Translations under genes and position numbers: made by a program
The notes under the pieces: model-generated
The model's input: only the letters and a program-made list of their open reading frames with translations
Databases searched by the model: none
What the model was told of the DNA's origin: nothing
Shown here: positions 1-6,174 of the stretch, piece after piece
Position numbering within the stretch: position 1 is the first letter of the stretch
Layout: each line of letters begins with the position of its first letter
NCBI GenBank assembly: GCA_021775195.1
Contig: JAJFIG010000544.1
Span: forward strand, 1 to 8,613
DNA from: Rhodospirillales bacterium
GTDB lineage: Bacteria > Pseudomonadota > Alphaproteobacteria > Rhodospirillales > 2-02-FULL-58-16
Direction of reading: 5' to 3'
Length of the DNA stretch: 8,613 nucleotides

Positions 1-61
1 GGATGCCGATCCGGTCGGTACCCGTAATATCGGCATCGCCAAGTCCATACTTTACAGACAT
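1..61 (-). CDS. 5' end of an unrecognised minus-strand gene (partial)
   Basis: A minus-strand ATG (complement of 59-61) opens a frame that stays clear to the window edge and reads MSVKYGLGDADITGTDRIGI. Upstream on the same strand is a purine run, AAGGGGGGGGGG, ending seven bases before the ATG, where a ribosome binding site would sit. Only 20 codons are visible, so no family can be assigned. The alternative is the tail of a plus-strand gene: the frame 2-64 reads to a TAA and ends ...GIAKSILYRH. That frame uses AGA and ATA, rare in a genome this GC-rich, and so is less likely. If the minus reading is right, the gene lies downstream of, and in the same direction as, the LysR gene, with about 190 bases between them. 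Confidence 0.4.
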   Translation of the reverse strand, partial: MSVKYGLGDADITGTDRIGI

Positions 62-67
62 TAATCG

Positions 68-77
68 CCCCCCCCCC
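68..77. repeat. Homopolymer run of ten C (G10 on the minus strand)
   Basis: Ten consecutive C on the plus strand. Read on the minus strand, it is a G10 tract that would contain or form the Shine-Dalgarno region of the gene at the left edge. Tracts like this can slip during replication and change ribosome binding site spacing. They are also a common place for sequencing or assembly length errors, so the exact count should be treated with caution. Confidence 0.8.
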
Positions 78-104
78 TTCAATCGGCGTCACGGACCTTT
101 ACGT

Positions 105-145
105 GGTGTGCCGGTGGCCACCGCACACCGCGCCGCAAGCTTGCG
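105..145. promoter_or_regulatory. Two adjacent palindromes in the gap between the left-edge gene and the LysR gene
   Basis: Bases 105-129 form an almost perfect palindrome. GGTGTG, one unpaired C, then CGGTGG is followed directly by the reverse complement CCACCG CACACC, giving twelve pairs, one bulge and no loop. Five bases on, 134-145 is a perfect 12-base palindrome, CGCAAGCTTGCG. Neither is followed by a T-run on either strand, so they do not look like intrinsic terminators. They lie 45-85 bases upstream of the probable left-edge start, which would suit operator sites, but no known consensus was recognised. The rest of this gap (146-241) is more AT-rich and contains a looser inverted repeat, TTTGAC (166-171) with GTCAAA (196-201). 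It also has a perfect TTGACA hexamer on the minus strand (195-200), without a convincing -10. Confidence 0.4.
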
Positions 146-241
146 TGATTTTCGGCGATTACCAGTTTGACGCAGTGAGAGAGTTTCAACTCATTGTCAA
201 AAATATCACAGACGATGGTGAATGTCCGGGATGGATCAAAC

Positions 242-260
242 CCGGCCTTGCTCAGGCCGG
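242..260 (-). terminator. Possible rho-independent terminator overlapping the LysR stop codon
   Basis: A 7-base perfect stem, CCGGCCT (242-248) with AGGCCGG (254-260), closes a 5-base loop. On the minus strand it begins inside the last codons of the LysR gene and includes its TGA. It is followed by GTTTGATCC, so the downstream T-tract is very weak. A stem this GC-rich would pause polymerase, but termination is uncertain. Confidence 0.4.
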
Positions 261-1142
261 CCGGCGGCCTTCGAGGAGGTCGCGCTCGGCGGCGAGGGCG
301 GTGGCCATGAAGTCGAGGAAGGCGCGGATGCGCGCCGTGTGGCGGAGGTCCTCGTGGGTCAGGAGCCAGAGCTCGGAGGCCAACGCCGGGTCGGGGCGGC
401 GGAGGCGCTGGAGGGCCGGCTCGGGGTCGGCGAGGAAGCAGGGCAGGGCCGCCACCCCCATGCCGGCGGCGGCGGCGCCGAAGAGGGCGAAGAGGTTGTT
501 GCCGCGAAGGGCAATGGCGGCATCGGGCACGGTGTCGCGGAGCCAGCGGGCGGCGGCGAGGTGGGCGAGGCTGTCGTCGAAGGCGAGCCAGGCGTGGGCC
601 GAGAGGTCCTCGGTTTCGCCGTGCAGCGCCAGGTAATCCCGGGACCCGTAGACGGCGAAGGCGATGGCCGACAGGCGCCGCCCGACGAGGTTCTCGGGCG
701 GGGTCCGGGTCGGGCGGATGGCGACGTCGGCCTGGCGCCTGGAGAGGTTGAGGAACTGGGTGTCGAGGGTGAGCTCGAGGCCTATGCCGGGATAGGCGGC
801 ACGGAAGGCGGCGAGATGGGGGCCGAGGAAGCGGTAGGCCATGGTGTCGGTGGTGGTGACCACGACAGGGCCGGTGAGGCGCAGGTCGTGCCCCGATATG
901 CGGCGGTCGAGGGCGTCGACTTCGGCCTCGACGCGGGACGCCGTATCGAGCATCTCGTCGCCGGCGACGGTGCGGGCGTAGCCGCTGGGCAGGCGCTCGA
1001 ACAGGCGCACGCCGAGGCGTTCCTCGAAGGCCTGGATGCGGCGGAAGACGGTGGAGTGGTTGACGCCAAGGGCGCGGGACGCCGCCGACAGGCTGCCGGT
1101 GCGGGCGACGGCGAGAAAGAAGCGGAGATCGTCCCAGTCCAT
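252..1142 (-). CDS. LysR-family transcriptional regulator
   Basis: A 296-residue DNA-binding regulator of the LysR family. It normally acts as a tetramer whose C-terminal domain binds a small effector and alters transcription of a divergent neighbour. The N-terminus, MDWDDLRFFLAVARTGS, is the canonical LysR opening. The winged helix-turn-helix spans about residues 17-55, with the family patterns LSAASRALGVNHSTVFRRI and LGVRLFER. The effector-binding domain fills roughly residues 90-290, and the length is typical. I chose the ATG at 1142. An in-frame ATG at 1205 would add 21 residues (MKFPIIAYFVCKYAQ...) unlike LysR proteins and would place the inverted-repeat operator region inside the coding sequence. 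No strong ribosome binding site is seen before either start. The gene is divergent from the DoxX gene 134 bases away, the classic layout for LysR control of its neighbour. The effector cannot be inferred. It is most like the MDWDDLRFFL subgroup, many of whose members are uncharacterised. Confidence 0.93.
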   Translation of the reverse strand: MDWDDLRFFLAVARTGSLSAASRALGVNHSTVFRRIQAFEERLGVRLFERLPSGYARTVAGDEMLDTASRVEAEVDALDRRISGHDLRLTGPVVVTTTDTMAYRFLGPHLAAFRAAYPGIGLELTLDTQFLNLSRRQADVAIRPTRTPPENLVGRRLSAIAFAVYGSRDYLALHGETEDLSAHAWLAFDDSLAHLAAARWLRDTVPDAAIALRGNNLFALFGAAAAGMGVAALPCFLADPEPALQRLRRPDPALASELWLLTHEDLRHTARIRAFLDFMATALAAERDLLEGRRPA

Positions 1143-1163
1143 GGGCGGGGGTGCCGTGTCCTG

Positions 1164-1210
1164 TGCATATTTGCAAACGAAGTATGCAATGATTGGGAAT
1201 TTCATTGCAA
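1164..1210. promoter_or_regulatory. Nested inverted repeats between lysR and doxX, candidate LysR operator and promoter
   Basis: Three perfect inverted repeats share the motif TGCAA. TGCATA (1164-1169) pairs with TATGCA (1183-1188). TTGCA (1171-1175) pairs with TGCAA (1185-1189). TGCAATGA (1185-1192) pairs with TCATTGCA (1202-1209) across a 9-base spacer. Two self-palindromes, TTTGCAAA (1170-1177) and TTGCAA (1205-1210), lie within. LysR regulators typically bind dyads of the T-N11-A kind at about two helical turns' spacing, and the TGCAA copies start at 1172, 1185 and 1206. On the minus strand, TTGCAA (1210-1205) as -35 and CATACT (1186-1181) as -10 with an 18-base spacer would make a fair lysR promoter overlapping the dyads, which suits autoregulation. 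The assignment is inference from position and symmetry. Confidence 0.6.
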
Positions 1211-1264
1211 GAGTTCACAGGATAGGGTTCCGGCAACCAACACCCCATTTGCTGATTTCTTGAT

Positions 1265-1270
1265 AGGAGA
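1265..1270 (+). promoter_or_regulatory. Ribosome binding site of the doxX-type gene
   Basis: AGGAGA sits six bases before the ATG at 1277, a near-ideal Shine-Dalgarno position, and fixes the start of the DoxX-family gene. Confidence 0.75.
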
Positions 1271-1276
1271 GACCCC

Positions 1277-1717
1277 ATGATCGATACCAAGACAGCTCCC
1301 TACGCCGCGCTGGCCCTCCGGGTCGCCCTCGGCGTCATGTTCATTGCCCATAGCCTTTATCTGAAGGTCTTCGTGTTCACGGTGCCGGGCACGGTGCAGT
1401 TCTTCGAGTCCCTGGGCCTGCCGGGATTTTCCGCCTACGCGGTGATCGCGGCCGAGTCCATTGGCGGCATCCTGCTGGTGGCCGGCTACCAGACCCGGAT
1501 CGCGGCGGCGGTCCTGGTGCCGGTGCTGCTGGGCGCCACCTTGGCCCATGCCGGCAACGGCTGGCTGTTCACGGCCCAGGGCGGCGGCTGGGAATACCCG
1601 CTGTTCCTGAGCGTCGCGGCGGTGGTTCAGGCCCTGCTCGGCGACGGGGCCTATGCCCTGTCGTCGGCCCGGCGCCCGGACGCGGCCCTGGAGACGGCGG
1701 CGCGGGTGGCGCGGTGA
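1277..1717 (+). CDS. DoxX-family integral membrane protein
   Basis: A 146-residue membrane protein of the DoxX family (DoxX/DoxD-like, inner membrane). Four hydrophobic segments are visible at about residues 9-28, 53-72, 75-93 and 107-125. The first ends in the family-typical RVALGVMFIAHSLYLK, with a polar/charged segment and the FFESLGLPG turn before the second. The second helix carries the common AAESIGGILLVAGYQTRIAA pattern. The length matches the family. DoxX proteins are small four-helix proteins; characterised relatives include subunits of archaeal thiosulfate:quinone oxidoreductase and partners in mycobacterial redox complexes, but most bacterial members have no known function. The gene stands alone downstream of the LysR operator region, so the divergent regulator probably controls it. 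No terminator hairpin follows; the downstream gap begins directly with dispersed repeats. Confidence 0.88.
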   Translation: MIDTKTAPYAALALRVALGVMFIAHSLYLKVFVFTVPGTVQFFESLGLPGFSAYAVIAAESIGGILLVAGYQTRIAAAVLVPVLLGATLAHAGNGWLFTAQGGGWEYPLFLSVAAVVQALLGDGAYALSSARRPDAALETAARVAR

Positions 1718-1732
1718 TGGGCTAAGAAAAAC

Positions 1733-1756
1733 CACAGAGACACAGAGGCACAGAGG
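1733..1756. repeat. Tandem repeat of CACAGAGR (three copies)
   Basis: Three head-to-tail octamers, CACAGAGA, CACAGAGG and CACAGAGG, begin 16 bases after the DoxX stop. Short arrays of this kind recur in intergenic regions of many environmental bacteria (recalled, not searched here). Their chance translation (SLCLCVSVVF on the minus strand) often creates spurious small ORFs. No function is known to me. Confidence 0.75.
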
Positions 1757-1792
1757 AGAAGAGATAGAATAAGCCGTGTCGGTGTTGGTTTC

Positions 1793-1943
1793 ACACGGAT
1801 GAACACGGATGAACACGGATTACATCCTTCACCCCGGTCATCCTCGCGCACCGACGCGAGAATCCAGGGAGGGTGTGGGTCCTCGGGTCAAGCCCGAGGA
1901 CGACGGCTTTTGTCAATCCGTGTTCATCGGTGTCCATCCGTGT
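1793..1943. repeat. Composite dispersed repeat with 28-base inverted arms
   Basis: The left arm (1793-1820) is ACACGGATGA repeated nearly three times. The right arm (1916-1943) is its reverse complement with 26 of 28 bases matching. The arms enclose 95 bases with two further perfect hairpins: CTCGCG/CGCGAG (1843-1848 with 1855-1860, 6-base loop) and GTCCTCGGG/CCCGAGGAC (1879-1887 with 1893-1901, 5-base loop). The inner segment translates as a GVGPRVKPEDDG-type phrase that I associate from memory with interspersed repeats in alphaproteobacteria. The arms belong to a separate, widely scattered ACACGGATGA repeat, so this looks like one repeat sitting between copies of another. GTGTTGG-TTTC just before the left arm (1782-1792) and GTGTTGGGTTTC at the right end (1940-1951) are nearly identical, resembling a target duplication. 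There is no coding capacity. Confidence 0.75.
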
Positions 1944-2097
1944 TGGGTTTCGACTGTTTCGGCGTCCAAGCCGGCGCGGCCACGCGATGGCGCGAGTGGC
2001 GTGGTTCAAAAACAGGGCTCCCGACGGGCGCGACCCCATTCCAATGATGGCGGCGATTGGGTAGGGTTCCCATGGAAATTGTGGTTTTTCGGAGGGT
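1944..2097. other. Remaining intergenic sequence upstream of the URO-D-family gene
   Basis: This 154-base remainder of the 380-base gap has no recognisable gene, hairpin terminator or strong promoter. A 25-codon open frame begins at ATG 1987 (MARVAWFKNRAPDG...) without a ribosome binding site and is not called. GGAGGG at 2091-2096 is the only Shine-Dalgarno-like site before the URO-D gene. It lies very close to the ATG at 2098 and 13 bases before the ATG at 2110, so it does not settle which start is used. Confidence 0.5.
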
Positions 2098-3255
2098 ATG
2101 GACAGAACCATGGGCTGGACACATCGCGAGCGCGTGCTGGCGGCGCTCAACCACGAGGAGGCCGACCGGGTTCCGATCGATTTCGGCAGCGCCGGGCCGA
2201 CGGCCATCGTCGGCGAGGCCTACCAGAACCTGATCGAGCACTTGAACCTGGAAAACAAGGCCGAGACCCTGCAGCAGTTGAAGACCCAGGTCTATCCCGA
2301 CGAGGCCGTGTTGCGGCGCTTCGACGTCGATACCCGGGGCATCCAGCCGGGCAAGTACGAGAACGGCCACAGCCGGGTGATCGACGCCCACACCATCATG
2401 GACGAATTCGCCGTGACCTGGCGCCAGACCCAGGGCACCCAGGACGTGCACTTCCTGCACGAGGACGGTCCCTTCTACGAAGGCAAGATGACCATCGATG
2501 CCATCGACGCCTTCGACTGGCCGACACCCGACAATCCGGGCGTCGTCGCGGGGGTGGCGGACAAGGTCGCGGCGATCAAGGCGGCGGGGGATTACGCCGT
2601 CGTTCTCTACCTGCCCGGCGGGTTCATTCACCGGGGCTACGCCATGCGCGGCATGGAAACCTTCCTCAAAGACCTCTACAAGAATACGGAGGCGGCCTGC
2701 CATCTCATGGACCGGCTCTGCGACTACTGGATCGGCGTTGCCCGGCGGGTCATCGCCGCAGCCGGCCCGGAGAACATCGACGTGGTCTTTTTCGGCGAGG
2801 ACCTGGGGACCCAGGACGGCTGCATGTTCGATCCGGAAAACATCTACGAACGGCTGATGAAACCGCGCCACCGGCGCATGGTCGAGGCGGTCAAGGAACC
2901 GACCGGGGCCAAGGTCTGTTTCCATTGCTGCGGCTCGGCCTATCACTTCCTCGATCACCTGATCGACATCGGCGTCGACGCCCTCAATCCGGTGCAGGTG
3001 ACGGCCCGCAACATGGAACCGGAACGCCTGAAGGGCGAGTTCGGCGACCGGCTCAGCTTCTGGGGCGGCGTCAACACCCAGGAAATCCTGCCCTTCGGGA
3101 CGGAGGACGAGGTGCGGGCGGAAACCGGCCGGATGATCGATATTTTCGGCAAAAGCGGCGGCTACGTGCTCAACGCCGTCCACGCCATCCAGGCGGAAGT
3201 GCCGCCGGCCAACATCGTCGCCATGTACGATACCGGCATCGCCCACGCCTATTGA
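2098..3255 (+). CDS. Uroporphyrinogen decarboxylase-superfamily protein, probable methyltransferase type (not HemE)
   Basis: A 385-residue cytosolic TIM-barrel protein of the URO-D superfamily. The opening (GWTHRERVLAALNHEEADRVPIDFG) is characteristic of the large group of URO-D-like proteins related to MtaA/MtbA/CmuA methyltransferases. The tail GGYVLNAVHAIQ...VPPANIVAMYDTG is also typical of that group. The PVWxMRQAGR-type motif of the heme enzyme HemE is absent. A His-Cys-Cys cluster (H276, C277, C278) matches the H-x-C zinc site of MtaA/MtbA. The distal Cys expected in the GG...C-G segment is replaced by a His-containing AVHAIQ. In the group, a zinc ion activates a thiol or cofactor to accept a methyl group from a corrinoid protein, but no corrinoid protein is nearby and the substrate is unknown. 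The start is either ATG 2098 or ATG 2110. The gene appears monocistronic and is convergent with the MmgE/PrpD gene, overlapping it by 7 bases. Confidence 0.87.
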   Translation: MDRTMGWTHRERVLAALNHEEADRVPIDFGSAGPTAIVGEAYQNLIEHLNLENKAETLQQLKTQVYPDEAVLRRFDVDTRGIQPGKYENGHSRVIDAHTIMDEFAVTWRQTQGTQDVHFLHEDGPFYEGKMTIDAIDAFDWPTPDNPGVVAGVADKVAAIKAAGDYAVVLYLPGGFIHRGYAMRGMETFLKDLYKNTEAACHLMDRLCDYWIGVARRVIAAAGPENIDVVFFGEDLGTQDGCMFDPENIYERLMKPRHRRMVEAVKEPTGAKVCFHCCGSAYHFLDHLIDIGVDALNPVQVTARNMEPERLKGEFGDRLSFWGGVNTQEILPFGTEDEVRAETGRMIDIFGKSGGYVLNAVHAIQAEVPPANIVAMYDTGIAHAY

Positions 3256-4673
3256 TCTGTTGATCCCGCCAGACGGGCCGCCAGGGCCGGTGCGTCCATG
3301 CCGTCCAGCCCCAGGACCGCGTCGCGGATGGCCTCGGCTTCGCCTTCGGTGACGGCGCGGGTGGCGTTGGCCATGAACTTATCGACGATTTCGGATTCGT
3401 TGAGGGCCCGCTCCGCCGCCCCCCGGTTGACGCGCTCGTGGTGGACGTATTCGCCGCCGTCCCGGGTCGAGACCACCAGGGATCCCGGATAGACGCGGGG
3501 GAAGTCGGCGTCGGGGTCGGCTTCGCAGGTGACCTTCTCCGCCAGGGCCAGGATGTCGGTATCTGAAAGGGCGTCGGGGGCCAGTTCCGCCAAACCGAAC
3601 CTGCCGCGCAGGAAACAGGCGGCGACGATGAACTGGGTCGAGAACTTGGCGTCGTAGTCGCTCGCCGGCCGGACCTTGTTGGCCACGGGCTCGGCGACCA
3701 CGGGGATGGTCTCGGCCGGGATCAGGGCGCGGACGCGGACGATGTCGGCGGCGTCGATTTTGTGACGGCGCCTGAGTTCCAGCGCGGCGTCGGCGGCGGC
3801 GTGGGTGAAGTGGCAGGTGGGGAAGGGCTTGACCGCCGACTCGACGGCTTCCCAGCGCTCGCCCAAGCCCTCGGTGACGAGGCCGAAGTCGGTGTTGCCG
3901 CCGGCGTCGCAGAGGTTCCGGTAGAGCCCGAAGCGGCCCTCGTAGGGGCGGGCCGGGGCGACGAACCCGCCCTTGGCCAGGGCCGCGGCGGTGATCCCGG
4001 CGGCGGCGGCCCAGCCCGGATGGAGGCGCTTGTTCCAGGCCCCGTCCTCGACGAACTGCTGGCTCGCCATGGCCGTTGATCCGGCGATGCCCTGGGCGGT
4101 GGCGATGACCGCCGGGTCCAGCCCCATGAGCTTGCCGGCGATGATGGCGGAGGAGAAATGGCCGACGACGCCGGTGGCATGGAGGCCCCGGTGATGGAAG
4201 CCGAAGTCGGCGGCGAGCCCCAGGCGGATGGCGGTCTCCATGCCGGCGAGATAGGCGGTCAGCAGATCGCGCCCCGCGGCGCCCGTCTTCTCGCCGACCA
4301 CCAGCGCCGCCGGCAGGGACACGGCGGTGGCGTGGACGACGGACTTCATGTGGGTGTCGTCGAAGTCGAGGCCGTGGACCAGGGCGCCGTTCATGATCGC
4401 CGCGTCGCGCAAGGGGAGCCTGGCGGTGAGGCCGATGACCGAGCTTTCGCCAGCCTCGCCGAGTCCCTGGAGGCCGGCCAGGAAGCGCTCGGCGAAGGGT
4501 TCGCGCCCAGCGGCCAGCGCGATGCCGACGGCGTCCAGGATCAGGTGCTTGGCGCGCTCGCGCACCGCCTCGGGGATGGCGTCATAGGTGAGGCCGTGGG
4601 CGAAATCGGCGAGGATGCGGGAGACCGGGGGGCCTTCGTCAGCGGCTGCGTTCCCGGCTATTTCTTCAGCCAT
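3249..4673 (-). CDS. MmgE/PrpD-family protein
   Basis: A 474-residue cytosolic protein of the MmgE/PrpD family, at the usual length. Known members include 2-methylcitrate dehydratase (PrpD), cis-aconitate decarboxylase (itaconate formation) and iminodisuccinate epimerase. Family landmarks are visible: an N-terminal helical part with AKHLILDAVGIALAA (residues 41-55), NGALVHGLDFDDTH (95-108), HPGWAAAAGITAAALA (218-233), EGRFGLY (245-251) and KPFPTCHFTHAAADAAL, the segment that lines the active site. The sequence cannot say which reaction it catalyses. Its ATG overlaps the end of the FAD dehydrogenase gene by 8 bases (ATGGCTGA on the minus strand). GGAG lies about ten bases before the start, so translation is probably coupled. 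The 3' end overlaps the convergent URO-D gene by 7 bases, leaving no room for a terminator between them. The most likely substrate is a tricarboxylate related to that of the FAD enzyme. Confidence 0.92.
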   Translation of the reverse strand: MAEEIAGNAAADEGPPVSRILADFAHGLTYDAIPEAVRERAKHLILDAVGIALAAGREPFAERFLAGLQGLGEAGESSVIGLTARLPLRDAAIMNGALVHGLDFDDTHMKSVVHATAVSLPAALVVGEKTGAAGRDLLTAYLAGMETAIRLGLAADFGFHHRGLHATGVVGHFSSAIIAGKLMGLDPAVIATAQGIAGSTAMASQQFVEDGAWNKRLHPGWAAAAGITAAALAKGGFVAPARPYEGRFGLYRNLCDAGGNTDFGLVTEGLGERWEAVESAVKPFPTCHFTHAAADAALELRRRHKIDAADIVRVRALIPAETIPVVAEPVANKVRPASDYDAKFSTQFIVAACFLRGRFGLAELAPDALSDTDILALAEKVTCEADPDADFPRVYPGSLVVSTRDGGEYVHHERVNRGAAERALNESEIVDKFMANATRAVTEGEAEAIRDAVLGLDGMDAPALAARLAGSTDQ

Positions 4674-6174
4674 GGCGGCGCGCTCCGTCTCCCTCGGCGG
4701 CGGCGTAGGCCGCGGCGCTTTCCCCGGCCACCTTGCCGAACACGGTGCCGGCCATGAGGCCGGAGCCGCCCGGGTAGTTCTCGAAGAACAATCCGCCGAC
4801 CAGTTCGCCGGCGGCGTAGAGGCCGGGGATGGAGCGGTCGGAGACGTCCTGCACCTCGCCCGAGCGGTCGATGCGCAGGCCGCCGAAGGTGAAGGAGATG
4901 CCGGTGGTGGTCACGTAGGCCTCGAAAGGCGGCTCGTCGATGGGCAGGGCCCAGTTGGTCTTGTCGACGGCCAGGCCCCGGGTGGTTACCCCGTCGAGGA
5001 CCGACGGGTTGAAGTCGCCCGGTTGGCAGGCGGCGTTGAATTCGTCCACCGTGGCGGTCAGCGCCCGCGGGTTGATCTCCAGTTCCGCGGCCAGCTCCTC
5101 GATGCCGGTGGCCGTGTACTTGGTCACCTGCTTGATGCGGTATTCGTCGCGGAGCAGGGGAATGGTCTTCTGGTCGAAGATCTGGATCGCCGTGCGGAAG
5201 GGCTGGTTCATGATCTCGCGGCCGAACTTGACGTAGGTGTGGTTGCGGAGGTCCTCGCCTTCGTCGACGAAACGCTCGCCCTTGAGATTGACCATGATGC
5301 CCCAGGGGTAGGAGTGCTTCTGGAAGTTGTCCAGGACCTCGTAGTCGCCGTAGGGCGGGGCCGAGATGTCCCAGCCCACGGAATGGCAGCCCGACCAGTT
5401 GCCGTAGGGCCGGGCGCCGATCTCCAGCGCCATGCGGATGCCGTCGCCCATGTTGTGGCGCGTGCCGCGCACCCGGCACAGGTCCCAGCCGGGGCCGAGA
5501 TAGCGGACCCGCATTTCCGGGTTGGATTCGAAACCGCCGCAGGCCAGCACCACGGACTTGGTTTCGATCTCCTCGTAGCCGTCGGGGCCGCGAACCTCGA
5601 TGCCGGTGATGCGCCGCCGGCGGTCCTGGATCAGCCGCGTGGCGCCGGTGGCGTAGCGGATCTCGCAGCCCATGCGGAGGACTTTCGCCAACTCCATCTC
5701 GACCAGTCCGGCGCCGCCGCCGACGGCCTCGATGTTGACGCCGCCGTAGAAATGGTGCTTGCCGTCGACCAGGAACGACTGGCGCCCGAACATGGGGATG
5801 AAGCGCAGGCCGTGTTGCCGGAGCCAGACCATGGCCGGGCGCGAGCCGTCGATGAGCTGCCAGGCCATGTCCTCGTCGGCCTGGTGGTGGGTGACCTTCA
5901 TGAGGGCCTGGTAGAAAACGTTGCGGTCGTGGACCGGGAGCACGATCTGGTCCCGCTCGGCGTCGGACAGGTCGGTCAGGACATCGGTGGCGGCATCGTC
6001 GACGCCGCTGTGGCAGAAGCGGAAGCCGCCGGCGGTGAAGTAGGAGTTGCCGCCCTTCTCGTCCTCGGACGCCTTCTCCAGGATCAGCACCCGGGCGCCG
6101 TTCTCCCGCGCCGCGATGGCGGCGCACAAGGCCGCGTTTCCCGCTCCGACCACAACCACGTCATAACCCGACAT
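4666..6174 (-). CDS. FAD-dependent dehydrogenase, TcuA-like (fumarate reductase/succinate dehydrogenase flavoprotein family)
   Basis: A 502-residue soluble flavoprotein. The N-terminus DVVVVGAGNAALCAAIAARENGARVLILEK (residues 5-34) is the FAD-binding Rossmann motif, in the GAGNAA form seen in tricarballylate dehydrogenase TcuA. GGNSYFTAGGFRFCH (41-55), VVLACGGFESNP (208-219), GISFTFGGLRID (425-436) and GLYAAGELVGGLFFENYPGGSGLMAGTVFG (451-480) follow in the family order; the last resembles TcuA more than classical fumarate reductase. TcuA oxidises tricarballylate to cis-aconitate with help from the membrane protein TcuB, which is not seen here. No signal peptide or heme domain is present. The start is taken at ATG 6174 because AGGAAGGGAG (minus strand, 6189-6180) lies five bases ahead; a GTG at 6180 would add two residues. 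The gene follows the DUF2064 gene by 75 bases with no clear terminator and overlaps the MmgE/PrpD gene by 8. The substrate may differ from tricarballylate. Confidence 0.88.
   Translation of the reverse strand: MSGYDVVVVGAGNAALCAAIAARENGARVLILEKASEDEKGGNSYFTAGGFRFCHSGVDDAATDVLTDLSDAERDQIVLPVHDRNVFYQALMKVTHHQADEDMAWQLIDGSRPAMVWLRQHGLRFIPMFGRQSFLVDGKHHFYGGVNIEAVGGGAGLVEMELAKVLRMGCEIRYATGATRLIQDRRRRITGIEVRGPDGYEEIETKSVVLACGGFESNPEMRVRYLGPGWDLCRVRGTRHNMGDGIRMALEIGARPYGNWSGCHSVGWDISAPPYGDYEVLDNFQKHSYPWGIMVNLKGERFVDEGEDLRNHTYVKFGREIMNQPFRTAIQIFDQKTIPLLRDEYRIKQVTKYTATGIEELAAELEINPRALTATVDEFNAACQPGDFNPSVLDGVTTRGLAVDKTNWALPIDEPPFEAYVTTTGISFTFGGLRIDRSGEVQDVSDRSIPGLYAAGELVGGLFFENYPGGSGLMAGTVFGKVAGESAAAYAAAEGDGARRHG

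Noticed and set aside
79..1290. 403-residue minus-strand open frame over the LysR gene
   Set aside because: It is a shifted frame rich in Arg and Pro, and the LysR frame beneath it is unmistakable.
1799..2207. Small open frames within the composite repeat (for example NTDEHG and IRVHPCSS-type peptides)
   Set aside because: These are translations of dispersed repeats, without ribosome binding sites; they are a well-known source of false small proteins.
2098..3255. HemE (heme biosynthesis uroporphyrinogen decarboxylase)
   Set aside because: The HemE N-terminal arginine motif is missing and the sequence follows the methyltransferase-like branch of the superfamily.
1809..3263. 484-residue plus-strand frame starting in the composite repeat and crossing the URO-D gene
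   Set aside because: Its first part is repeat sequence and the rest is an out-of-frame reading of the URO-D gene.
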